The notes under the pieces were generated by a model that was not told the origin of the DNA, made no database searches, and saw nothing but the letters and a program-made list of their open reading frames with translations. 64,000 nucleotides of DNA, from positions 9,424,001 through 9,488,000 of the forward strand of contig NZ_JADBEB010000001.1 in the NCBI RefSeq assembly GCF_014874095.1. Reading direction: 5' to 3'. The stretch comes from Plantactinospora soyae. GTDB lineage: Bacteria > Actinomycetota > Actinomycetes > Mycobacteriales > Micromonosporaceae. The position numbers and the translations under genes are program-made. Shown here in pieces: positions 16,481 to 24,585 of this stretch (the stretch's first letter is position 1; the number at the start of each line of letters is the position of its first letter).

Positions 16481-18202
16481 TCAGCCGGCCGGACAACTCG
16501 ATCGCGGAAGGCCGGTGACCTGCACCGGAGACCTTCCGGTCGGCTTGGCCCGCCCGGCGAGTACGTCCGCCAGCGCGGAGATCGACACCGCCGTCGACGA
16601 GTACGTCGCCAGCAGCACCGGCGACTTCGCCCGGCCGAGCAGGTACGGCGTGTCCATCCCCACCGTGACGGCGGCGTCGGCCCGCAGGTCGCCGGCACCG
16701 TCGTTGTAGCCGACCAGGTGCACCACCTTGCCGCCGGACGGGACCACCTTGACCCCCGCCGCCCGCAGGGCCTTGATCAGCCGGTCCCGGCTGGTCCCCC
16801 GGCCGTCCGCCGCGGTCACGGTCAGCGGCCCGGCCACCGGCGCCGCGCCGCACTTGCCCCGCAGCATCGTGATCGACGCGGTGGCCGCGCGCCGGGCGGC
16901 CTCCTGGTGGCCGGCGCTGTTCAGCGTGCTCATCTCCGGCCGGGGCCGGTCGGCCAGCCGGAACTTCAGCGTCAGCACCCGGGTCACCGCCTCCACCAGC
17001 CGGGCCCGGGGCAGCGAGCCGTCGCGCAGCGCGGCCAGCACCCCGTCGTACGCCTCGGTCACGTTCGGCGACATCAGCACCAGGTCGTTGCCGGCGTTGA
17101 GCGCCCGCACGGCGGTCTGGCCGGGCGGCTGCTCGGCGACCGCTGCCATGTCCATCGCGTCCGTGACCAGCACGCCGGTGAAGCCGAGTTCGGTGCGGAG
17201 CACGTCGGTGAGGAGCTTGCGGGAGAAGGTGGCCGGTACCCCGGGGTCCACCGCCCGGACGTCGAGGTGTCCCGCCATCACCAGCCAGGCCCCGGCGCCG
17301 ATCCCGGCGGCGAACGGCGGCAGGGCGGAGGCGTCGAGCTGCTTGCGGTCCTGGGTGACCACCGGCAGGCCCTTGTGCGAGTCGGCGGCGGTCTGGCCGT
17401 GCCCCGGGAAGTGCTTGAGGGTGGCCGCGACGCCCGCCCCCTGTAGGCCGCGTACGGCGGCGCCGACCTGGTTCGACGCCGCCTTCGGGTCCGAGCCGTA
17501 CGACCGGGAGCCGATCACCTTGCTGTTCGCGCCGAGGACGTCGGCGCTCGGCGCGAAGTCGACGTTCACCCCGAGGGCGGCGAGTTCGGTGCCGGCGCTC
17601 CGCCAGGCCGCCTCGGTTAGCGCGGGATCGCCGGCCGCGCCGAGGGCCATCGCGCTCGGCAGGTTGGTGACCCCCTCGGAGATCCGGGTGACCACGCCGA
17701 ACTCCTGGTCGATCCCGATCAGCGCCGGTACGGCACCGACCGGCAGCTTGCCGGCCGCGGCCTGGAGGCCGGAGGTCAGCTCGCGTACCTGCGTCGGGTT
17801 GTCGACGTTGGTGGTCGGCTGGTTGCCGCCCGTGGGGTCGTCGGCGGAGAAGCCGACCAGGATCAACCCGCCCAGCCGGTACTTGGCGATCATCTGGGCC
17901 GGGGTCTCCACTCCGGCGAGCCTCTTGTTGCCGGCCGCCGACCCGGCGGACACCTCGCTGGCCGAGTTGCCGTAGGCGTACGGCATCAGCACCTGGCCCA
18001 CCAGGTCCTCGTCGGCGAGGGTGCCGACCAGCTGGGCGGCTCGGACGCCCGGGTCGGGTGGCGCGGTCGGGCCGGTGCTGGACGGCGACGACGGCGCGGG
18101 GGTGGCTGTCCCCTCCCGGTCGGGCGTACCGGCACAGCCGGAGACGATCAACAAGGAGAGAACGGCGAGCACGGCCGGAGCGCGCCGGAGGGGAGTCGAC
18201 AC
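16481..18202 (-). CDS. Lipoprotein glycoside hydrolase family 3, NagZ-like beta-N-acetylhexosaminidase
   Basis: This 573-residue protein has a lipoprotein signal with lipobox LIVSGC (Cys near residue 23), then a Ser/Thr/Pro linker and a GH3 domain. The NagZ-type loop KHFPGHGQTAADSH holds the catalytic His/Asp pair, and the nucleophile Asp lies in VLVTDAMDM. The C-terminal domain of ~130 residues resembles the GH3 C-terminal domain. Expected role: removal of terminal GlcNAc from muropeptides at the outer face of the membrane. GTG at 18202 gives a standard signal peptide. An ATG at 18238 would add 12 residues. Confidence 0.9.
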   Translation of the reverse strand: MSTPLRRAPAVLAVLSLLIVSGCAGTPDREGTATPAPSSPSSTGPTAPPDPGVRAAQLVGTLADEDLVGQVLMPYAYGNSASEVSAGSAAGNKRLAGVETPAQMIAKYRLGGLILVGFSADDPTGGNQPTTNVDNPTQVRELTSGLQAAAGKLPVGAVPALIGIDQEFGVVTRISEGVTNLPSAMALGAAGDPALTEAAWRSAGTELAALGVNVDFAPSADVLGANSKVIGSRSYGSDPKAASNQVGAAVRGLQGAGVAATLKHFPGHGQTAADSHKGLPVVTQDRKQLDASALPPFAAGIGAGAWLVMAGHLDVRAVDPGVPATFSRKLLTDVLRTELGFTGVLVTDAMDMAAVAEQPPGQTAVRALNAGNDLVLMSPNVTEAYDGVLAALRDGSLPRARLVEAVTRVLTLKFRLADRPRPEMSTLNSAGHQEAARRAATASITMLRGKCGAAPVAGPLTVTAADGRGTSRDRLIKALRAAGVKVVPSGGKVVHLVGYNDGAGDLRADAAVTVGMDTPYLLGRAKSPVLLATYSSTAVSISALADVLAGRAKPTGRSPVQVTGLPRSSCPAG

Positions 18203-18373
18203 GCCCGCTATCCCATCAGCCCGCCCCTGGCCGGGCAACTTGACCGTGGTCCGGCCAGCCGCACCGACCCGCTCGGCCGGTGCCGTGACCCGCTCGGCCG
18301 GGGACGTAGACGCGCCGACCGGACCCGCGGCGGCGGTGATGGCCGCCGCAGGCGAACCCGACCGGCCCGGAAC

Positions 18374-18865
18374 TCAGCCGACCCGGGTGAGCAGGGTGAT
18401 CGGCGCACCGTCCCCCGCGTACCGGTAGGGCTCCAACTCGGCGTCCCAGGCCGTACCCATCGCCTTGTCGAGGGCGTGCGCGAGGGCCTCCGGCGCCCGC
18501 GCGGACTCCATGATCGAGCGGAGTCGGTCCTCGCCGAGCTGGATGTCGCCGGCCGCCCCGGCGGTGGCACGGAAGAGCCCTCGACCGGGCACGTACATGA
18601 ACCGCTCGCCGTCGACGCCGGGACTCGGTTCCTCGGTCACCTCGAAGCGGATCATGGGCCACTGTCTCAGGGCAGCGGCCAGTTCCGCGCCGGTCCCTGG
18701 CCGGCCGGTCCACCCACATTCCGCTCGACGGGCGGCCGGATCGACCGGCTGGCCCGTCCAGTGCAGGTTGACCGGCGCGGTAAGGACGCGCGCGATCGCC
18801 CACTCGACGTGCTGGCACACGGCGAGTGGGGTCGAGTGGACGTATACGACGCCACGCGTTGGCAC
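18374..18865 (-). CDS. DUF3145 protein
   Basis: This 163-residue protein begins MPTRGVVYVHSTPLAVCQHV and contains WPMIRFEVTEEPSPG and GDIQLGEDRLR, all typical of the DUF3145 family found only in actinobacteria. The family has no known function. GTG at 18865 follows a GGGAGG ribosome-binding site at six bases. It has no signal peptide or membrane helix, so it is probably cytoplasmic. The 170-bp gap between its stop and the GH3 gene shows no feature beyond GC-rich sequence. Confidence 0.85.
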   Translation of the reverse strand: MPTRGVVYVHSTPLAVCQHVEWAIARVLTAPVNLHWTGQPVDPAARRAECGWTGRPGTGAELAAALRQWPMIRFEVTEEPSPGVDGERFMYVPGRGLFRATAGAAGDIQLGEDRLRSIMESARAPEALAHALDKAMGTAWDAELEPYRYAGDGAPITLLTRVG

Positions 18866-19057
18866 GGTGACCTCCCGGAGAGCGAGGTGCGTCTTCCCCT
18901 ACGACCTCGCCTCACCGAACGAGCCTCACCGAACGATGCTGGAACACATGATGACGGTTGTGACGGATGGTACGCCAGGGATTCACGAAACTGCCCCGGG
19001 GGAATAGCCGTACCGGTGAGGGTAGTTGGACCCCATGTCAGCGGCGGTAGCCGACCG

Positions 19058-19081
19058 GTCATCACCGCTGTCGTGTAAAAT
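19058..19081 (+). promoter_or_regulatory. Candidate promoter for the 109-aa protein
   Basis: In the 350-bp gap 18866-19213 the most AT-rich point is TGTAAAATTTG. TAAAAT at 19076-19081 is a good -10 hexamer. The leader to the GTG at 19214 would be about 125 nt. No clear -35 or riboswitch-like fold is visible. The rest of the gap holds the divergent promoter of the DUF3145 gene but no gene. Confidence 0.4.
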
Positions 19082-19213
19082 TTGCCCGGCGGCGTCTGCC
19101 GCTCAAGTTCGGCCAGTACCCAAGCCGGGCGGCGCAGTACTTTCCGGCGGCCTGCCGCCGGCTGTCCCCTCGGACTTTCCCGTCCTCCCGTACGTCATTC
19201 AAGGAGTACCGCC

Positions 19214-19543
19214 GTGGCGAGCAACACGTCCAAGACCGCGCGCGCATCCGTCCGCGCCGGCCAGGCCGGTCAGGGTGGCGCCCTGAGCGTGCTCGGTGAG
19301 TTCAAGTACCTGATTCCGCTCAATGGCGGCAAGCACGCCTACGTGCGGAACCTGACCAACGGCAAGACCTCGCACCTGAGCACGAACTCCGAGGCGTTCG
19401 TCGAGGAGATCCGGGTGCTGGCCGGTGCCGGTCACGCCATCAAGATCCGCGCGGAGCTGAACAACCTGGCCGCCGCGTACCCGGGTGACGGTTGGGACAG
19501 CACCGAGAAGCGGCTGGTCGAGGCCGGCGTCTTCGGGGCCTGA
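19214..19543 (+). CDS. Small conserved-looking protein of unknown function (109 aa)
   Basis: This is a soluble 109-residue protein with a basic, Ala/Ser/Gln-rich start (~25 residues) and an alpha/beta core including FKYLIPLNGGKHAYVRNLTN and LAGAGHAIKIRAELNN. It ends GDGWDSTEKRLVEAGVFGA. The GTG at 19214 follows AAGGAG at 19201-19206. It stands alone, with its own promoter region and a strong terminator, which suggests a well-expressed monocistronic gene. No family is recognised. The basic N-terminus could bind nucleic acid or be a flexible tail. Confidence 0.75.
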   Translation: MASNTSKTARASVRAGQAGQGGALSVLGEFKYLIPLNGGKHAYVRNLTNGKTSHLSTNSEAFVEEIRVLAGAGHAIKIRAELNNLAAAYPGDGWDSTEKRLVEAGVFGA

Positions 19544-19570
19544 GTCCGCGAACGCACCACCGACACATCC

Positions 19571-19610
19571 GTAACGCCCCGGCACCGGTTCACCGGCGCC
19601 GGGGCGTTAC
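19571..19610 (+). terminator. Rho-independent-type hairpin
   Basis: GTAACGCCCCGGC (19571-19583) pairs perfectly with GCCGGGGCGTTAC (19598-19610), and CCGG/CCGG can extend the stem inward. It lies 28 bp after the stop of the 109-aa gene. There is no T tract, as is usual in actinobacteria. The remaining ~250 bp to the next gene shows nothing else I can name. Confidence 0.8.
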
Positions 19611-19863
19611 TGCGTGCCGGCCCGGTTCAACCGGCGACCGGGAGCTTCCCGCCGGCCCGGCCGGCCCCGCATTCCCCCCACAAGGGGCGGGTCGGGGACG
19701 GGGTCGGGAGGATTCACCGCGCGGCGGTGCGGGTATCCCACGATCGGCGACGTGTTCCGGCACGCGGAAAGCCGACAGAACCACCCCGCCCGCCGGAACG
19801 TCGCATCGGGCAGGATAGTTACCCGTGGGTACGGCTTACCCCCGGCGCGACGCGGAGGTGACC

Positions 19864-20868
19864 ATGCCCGACCCCGGCTCGGTACGGCTGGCGGACGGCG
19901 TCCGGCTACGTGTGCACACGTACGGTCCGGACACCGCCGACCTGACGGTCCTGCTGCTGCACGGCTGGACCCTGGACGGGCGTACCTGGCACCGCCAGGT
20001 GACCGCGCTGCAGGAGACGTTCGGCACGGCGGTACGCGTGGTCACCTACGACGCGCGCGGACACGGCAGGTCCGGTCCGGCCACCCTGCATTCGGCCACG
20101 CTGGCGCAACTCGGCGACGACCTGGCCGAGGTGATCGCCGAGGTGGCCCCGACCGGCCCGATCGTGCTGGCCGGCCACTCGATGGGCGGGATGACCGTGA
20201 TGGAGTACGCCCACCGGCACCCCGGGGACTTCGCCCGTCGGATCGCCGGCCTGCTCTTCGTCTCCACCACCGCCGAGGGCCACACCCACACCGGGTACGG
20301 CCTGCCGGGGCCGGTCGCCCGGCTGCTCCGGATCGCCGAACTGGCCGGCGCCGGACTCCTGGCCCGGTGTGGCGGCTGGCGGACTCCGCTGCCACTGCTC
20401 TACGCGCTCCGCCCGCCCCTGCGCTGGCTGCTCTTCGGCGACGCCTGTGAACCGGCCGACATCCGGCTCACCACCTCGGCGGTGGCCCGCGCCTCACTGG
20501 TCTCGATCGGCGGGTTCCGGCCGTCCATCGGCGCCCAGAGCCGGCTGGCGACCCTCGCCGAGCTGGGCGACCTACCGGCGGCGGCACTGGTCGGCGACCG
20601 GGACCGACTCACCCCACCGCCCTGCGCGGTGTCGATCGCCGAGGCGTTGCCGTCGGCGGAGCTGACGGTCTGTCCGGGCGCCGGTCACATGCTGATGCTG
20701 GAACGCGCCGACGAGGTCACCACCGCGCTGCTCTCGGTGACCACGCGGGCGATGTCGCGGCCCAAGGTGGTCCGGAAGGCGACGGCGCGGGCCGGGGTAC
20801 GGGGCGGAAGGTCGATCGTGAAACAGCCGCGACGCCGGGGAGACCGCCACGGCGCAGCGTGTACGTGA
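19864..20868 (+). CDS. Alpha/beta hydrolase
   Basis: This 334-residue hydrolase has the fold's usual order: oxyanion loop LLLHGWTLDG, the strand/turn YDARGHGRSG, the nucleophile elbow GHSMGG with catalytic Ser, Asp in LVGDRDRLTPP and His in GAGHMLMLE. The lid region (~residues 140-200) is large and Leu/Arg rich. The substrate is unknown and could be an ester, lactone or haloperoxidase-type compound. ATG at 19864 follows GGAGG at five bases. GTG at 19825 is an alternative 13 codons earlier. The last ~35 residues are basic and low complexity. Confidence 0.85.
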   Translation: MPDPGSVRLADGVRLRVHTYGPDTADLTVLLLHGWTLDGRTWHRQVTALQETFGTAVRVVTYDARGHGRSGPATLHSATLAQLGDDLAEVIAEVAPTGPIVLAGHSMGGMTVMEYAHRHPGDFARRIAGLLFVSTTAEGHTHTGYGLPGPVARLLRIAELAGAGLLARCGGWRTPLPLLYALRPPLRWLLFGDACEPADIRLTTSAVARASLVSIGGFRPSIGAQSRLATLAELGDLPAAALVGDRDRLTPPPCAVSIAEALPSAELTVCPGAGHMLMLERADEVTTALLSVTTRAMSRPKVVRKATARAGVRGGRSIVKQPRRRGDRHGAACT

Positions 20869-21094
20869 GTTCCGGCAGCCCGCCCGTCGGCGACCACGAC
20901 GACGAACGCGCCCGTCGTCACACCCCGGGCGGCCCTCGTCACACCGGTGACGTCGCGCGGATCAGGCGCGGCGGAGCCGGGGCGAGCGGGCACGGCGTAC
21001 CCTCGCTTCCTGGCAATTACGCGGCACCCGAGCGGCCGGACCGATGGTCCCGGACGACGGTGTGGCCAGATATCGATCTCCGGGAGCACTCGCG

Positions 21095-23206
21095 TTGACC
21101 GACCACACCACGCTGCGGCAGGAGATCGAAGCCGAACAGCGCCATCTCGATCGGGTCTACGCCCGGCTGGCGCAGCTACGGCGGTCCGCCGAGTTGGCCG
21201 AGAAGGACGGCTACCAGTTGGCCCGGGTGGGCAACTTCGGCGCGCTGGTCGAACGTGACGCGATGGTCTTCCACGCCGCCCGGCGCCGGCACACCCTCGA
21301 CGCGGAACACGAGGGCCTGGTCTTCGGCCGGTTGGACCTCCGATCCGGCCAGGTGCTGCACATCGGCCGGCTCGGCGTACGCGGCGAGCACGCCGAACCA
21401 CTCGTGATCGACTGGCGGGCCCCGGCCGCCGCCGCCTTCTACCAGGCCACCGCGGCGGACCCGCGCGACGTCGTACGGCGTCGGGTCATCTCGTCCAGCG
21501 GCGAGCGGGTGACCCGGATCGAGGACGACCTGCTCGACCCGGCGGCGGCGCCGGAGGGGATGCGGGTGGTCGGCGACGGCGCCCTGCTCGCGACGTTGTC
21601 CCGGACCACCGGCCGCGGAATGCGGGACATCGTCGCCACCATCCAACGGGAGCAGGACGAGGCGATCCGCTCCCCCGCCGGCGGGGTGACCATGGTGTCC
21701 GGCGGACCGGGCACCGGCAAGACGGCGGTGGCCCTGCACCGGGCCGCCTATCTGCTCTACTCCGACCGCAACCGGTTCGCCGGCGGCGGCGTACTGGTGG
21801 TGGGTCCGTCCGCGGTCTTCGTCGAGTACATCGCCTCGGTGCTCCCCTCGCTGGGCGAGAACGCCGCGACCCTGCAATCGCTGGGCTCGCTGTTCGAGGG
21901 GGTGACCGCGACCCGTACCGACCCGACGGCGGTCGCCGCGATCAAGGGGTCGCTGCGGATGCGCCGGGTGCTGGAGCGGGCGGCCCGGGACCAGGTCCCG
22001 GACGCGCCCGGCGAACTGCGGCTGCTGTACCGGGGCGAGTTGCTCCGGCTCACCACCGCCGAGCTGGAGACGATCCGGACCCGGGCACTACCGCCGGGCG
22101 CCCGGCGCAACGAGGTACGCCGGGCCGGCTTCGACGGGATCTTCAACGCGCTCTGGGCCCAGGTGCAGCGGCTGCGGGTCGGCCGACTGCCCGACCAGCG
22201 GACCTTCGAGGACGAGATCGCCGAACGGTCCGACTTCCGGGACTTCCTCCGGGCCTGGTGGCCCCGGCTGCATCCCCGGCACGTGCTGGCCTGGCTGGCC
22301 CGGCCGGAGCGGCTGCGCCGGTACACCAACGGCCTGCTGTCGAACGCCGAGTCCCGGCTGCTCGCCGAGGCGTACCGCACGCTGGACGGCGACACGTTCA
22401 GCGTCGGCGACGTGGCCCTGCTCGACGAGCTCGACAACCTGCTCGGCCGGCCCGCGCGGCCGGCCCGGCGCAGGCGCGACCCGTACCAGCTCGTCGGCGG
22501 GGTCCGCGAGGTGACCACGTACGCGGACCGGCAGCGGGCCGCCCGGCGCGACGCCGAGCGGCCGGCGGACTACCGCGAGTACGCCCACGTGGTGGTCGAC
22601 GAGTCCCAGGACGTCTCGCCGATGCAGTGGCGGATGCTCGGCCGTCGGGGCCGGCTGGCCTCCTGGACGGTGGTCGGCGACCCGGCCCAGACCGCCTGGA
22701 CGGGCGACCCGGCCGAACTGTCCCGGGCCCGGAACAAGGCCCTGGGCCGGCGACCCCGGCACGATTTCACCCTCTCCACCAACTACCGCAACTCGGCCGA
22801 GATCTTCGCGGTGGCGGCGCGGGCGATCCGCGAGGTCTACCCCGACCTGCCGCTGCCGGTGGCGGTCCGGAGCACCGGGGTGCAGCCGGTGGAGCTGACG
22901 GTCCCGGCGGCGGACCTGCCCGGGGCGGTCCGCGAGGCGACCACGAAACTCCTGGCCGAGGTCGAGGGCACGGTCGGGGTGATCGCGCCGGTGCCGCGCC
23001 TGGCCGAGGTCGCGAGCTGGCTCGCCGACGCCGCCGACCCGCGACTCCAGGTGGTCGACGCCATGCAGGCCAAGGGCATGGAGTACGACGGCGTCGTGCT
23101 GGTCGGGCCGGACCAGATCCGCGCCGATTCGGCGGCCGGGGTACGCACGCTCTACGTCGCCCTCTCCCGGGCCACCCAACGCCTCACCACCGTCGACTGG
23201 AGGTAA
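21095..23206 (+). CDS. helD: HelD-like RNA polymerase recycling ATPase (UvrD/Rep superfamily)
   Basis: This ~703-residue protein has an N-terminal coiled region (LRQEIEAEQRHLDRVYARLAQL), a HelD-type globular segment with VIDWRAPAAAAFYQA, Walker A GGPGTGKTAVALHR, Walker B in VVVDESQDVSPMQW, and motif STNYRNS. Near the end MQAKGMEYDGVVLVGPDQ is typical of HelD rather than of DNA helicases. HelD binds RNA polymerase and uses ATP to free it from stalled complexes; some homologues protect against rifamycins. TTG at 21095 follows GGGAG at eight bases and precedes the coiled domain. Its TAA stop is the first triplet of a dispersed palindrome. Confidence 0.88.
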   Translation: MTDHTTLRQEIEAEQRHLDRVYARLAQLRRSAELAEKDGYQLARVGNFGALVERDAMVFHAARRRHTLDAEHEGLVFGRLDLRSGQVLHIGRLGVRGEHAEPLVIDWRAPAAAAFYQATAADPRDVVRRRVISSSGERVTRIEDDLLDPAAAPEGMRVVGDGALLATLSRTTGRGMRDIVATIQREQDEAIRSPAGGVTMVSGGPGTGKTAVALHRAAYLLYSDRNRFAGGGVLVVGPSAVFVEYIASVLPSLGENAATLQSLGSLFEGVTATRTDPTAVAAIKGSLRMRRVLERAARDQVPDAPGELRLLYRGELLRLTTAELETIRTRALPPGARRNEVRRAGFDGIFNALWAQVQRLRVGRLPDQRTFEDEIAERSDFRDFLRAWWPRLHPRHVLAWLARPERLRRYTNGLLSNAESRLLAEAYRTLDGDTFSVGDVALLDELDNLLGRPARPARRRRDPYQLVGGVREVTTYADRQRAARRDAERPADYREYAHVVVDESQDVSPMQWRMLGRRGRLASWTVVGDPAQTAWTGDPAELSRARNKALGRRPRHDFTLSTNYRNSAEIFAVAARAIREVYPDLPLPVAVRSTGVQPVELTVPAADLPGAVREATTKLLAEVEGTVGVIAPVPRLAEVASWLADAADPRLQVVDAMQAKGMEYDGVVLVGPDQIRADSAAGVRTLYVALSRATQRLTTVDWR

Positions 23207-23255
23207 GGAAGGGCCCCTTGTTATCGCTTTTTGTAGAAGAAGGGGCCCTTCCTAA
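23204..23255. repeat. Dispersed palindromic element, copy 1 (between convergent genes)
   Basis: TAAGGAAGGGCCCCTT (23204-23219) faces AAGGGGCCCTTCCTAA (23240-23255) around a loop containing TTATCGCTTTTTGTAG. Arms of 16 bp match with two mismatches. The left end supplies the HelD stop codon. It lies between two convergent genes and so probably works as a bidirectional terminator. The same element occurs at 34414-34465, and a decayed copy at 27183-27222. Confidence 0.9.
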
Positions 23256-23261
23256 CCACCC

Positions 23262-24215
23262 TCAGGGGCGGGGAACCGCCACCGCCGTGTACGGCGTGCT
23301 CGGGGTCGGTGTGGTGGTGAACCGGGCGTTCGGCAGGTAGAGCCGCTTGCCGTACGCCGCCACCGTCGTCGGTACGTCGAATCCGGCGTCGGTCACCCGT
23401 TCGACCACCCGGCCGCTGTCACCGGACCGGTCCAGCCGGAGCACCGCGAGGGTGTTCAGCCGGTTCTGCACCACGTAGAGGGTCCGCCCGTCGAGCAGCA
23501 GGCCGTCCCCGTTGGGCAGCAGTTCCGCACCGAGGTCGACGGTCCGGGTCACCCCGGTCGCCGGGTCGACCCGGAACAGCAGGCCGGTGCCGGACTGCAC
23601 GATCACCAGGGCCCTGCCGTCCGGGGTCCGGGCGATCCCGTTGGCGTTGATTCCGGTGCCGTAGACGATGTCGCCGGTCAGCGGGACCCGGACCACTCCG
23701 TCGGCGCCCGGCAGGGCACCGTGCCGGCCCAGTGGCACCCGGTAGAGCACCGGGTTGGTCGAGTCGGTGAACCAGGCCGCGTCCGGGGTGAGCACGACGT
23801 CGTTGACGAAGCTCGGCTGGTCGGTGAACCGGTAGCTGGCCAGCAGCCGTCCGGTCCGGGTGTCGATCACCCGGCCGTCCCCGCCGGACCCACCGGCGAC
23901 GAAGAGCCGGCCCCGACCGTCGACCTTCATGCCCAGGGACGGGGTGCCCGGCCCAGTGTTGATCACCTTTCCCTGGCCGGTGAACAGGTTGGCCTGGTAG
24001 ATCGCCCCGGTTGCCCGGGATCCGAAGTACGCGTACGGCAGCGCGCCGATCGCGATTCCCTCCGGTTGGAAGCCGGCGGGCAGGTCGATGGTCGATGGTC
24101 CGAGCGGGGTACGGCCGCCCGCGCTGGCCGGCGCGGCGGCGGTGCTGGCCACCAGCGTGGCGACCAGGGACAGGGTGGCGGCGACCAGGACGGGGATACG
24201 TCGGCGGCGACGCAT
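23262..24215 (-). CDS. Secreted SMP-30/NHL-like beta-propeller protein
   Basis: This 317-residue protein has a Sec signal peptide (MRRRRRIPVLVAATLSLVA, cut after ASA near residue 32). The remainder resembles six-bladed gluconolactonase/SMP-30 or NHL propellers: repeated patterns such as GIAIGALPYAYFGS, GLFVAGGSGG-like strands, NDVVLTPDAAWFTDS and NGIARTPDGRALVIVQ. Family members are hydrolases or binding proteins; no catalytic residue set is certain here. ATG at 24215 follows GGGAG at about seven bases. Confidence 0.8.
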   Translation of the reverse strand: MRRRRRIPVLVAATLSLVATLVASTAAAPASAGGRTPLGPSTIDLPAGFQPEGIAIGALPYAYFGSRATGAIYQANLFTGQGKVINTGPGTPSLGMKVDGRGRLFVAGGSGGDGRVIDTRTGRLLASYRFTDQPSFVNDVVLTPDAAWFTDSTNPVLYRVPLGRHGALPGADGVVRVPLTGDIVYGTGINANGIARTPDGRALVIVQSGTGLLFRVDPATGVTRTVDLGAELLPNGDGLLLDGRTLYVVQNRLNTLAVLRLDRSGDSGRVVERVTDAGFDVPTTVAAYGKRLYLPNARFTTTPTPSTPYTAVAVPRP

Positions 24216-24585
24216 TGATAGCTCCCTTCACGGCCCGGTCCGGGCCCCGCGCCGCAGGCCGGACCGGCGGGTCGCCTCTCGGCCGGCCCGACCCGGTCCA
24301 CGCCTCGCGACCCGAGACCACCGGGCATCGACGAGTGTCACCTGGAACAGGTTCCGATAATGCCAGGTGTCGAGCTGTCCGCATCTCGACATCTCGATCG
24401 CCTCGGCGGCCCGGTCCCGGTGACACTGGCCGGATGCGGCCCGAGCCCGGTGACACCCGCCCGTCCCGGCCCGAGCCCGCGCACACCCGCCCGTCCCGGC
24501 CCGAGCCCGAGCCCACCGACAGTTGCGTGGTGCCGCTCGCCGGACCGGTCGGCGCGCCGCTCCCCCGCCCGGTTCCGGCGCCGGG
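24216..24585. other. Intergenic region with a dyad and a 30-bp tandem repeat
   Basis: This 370-bp divergent region holds no convincing gene. GGAAC-AG-GTTCC at 24344-24355 is a perfect short palindrome next to GATAAT (24355-24360), which could be a plus-strand -10 box. From 24437 a 30-bp unit (CGGCCCGAGCCCGGTGACAC...) occurs twice, at 24437-24466 and 24467-24496, then partly a third time to about 24514. The proline-rich peptides these units would encode are not evidence for a gene. Confidence 0.6.

Noticed and set aside
20869-21094. Rifamycin-associated element before the HelD-like gene
   Set aside because: The palindrome known before rifamycin-induced genes was looked for and not found, so a role in rifamycin response is not supported.
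24344-24355. SOS (LexA) box
   Set aside because: GGAAC-AG-GTTCC has only two bases between half-sites, whereas the actinobacterial SOS box has four, and the neighbours are not repair genes.
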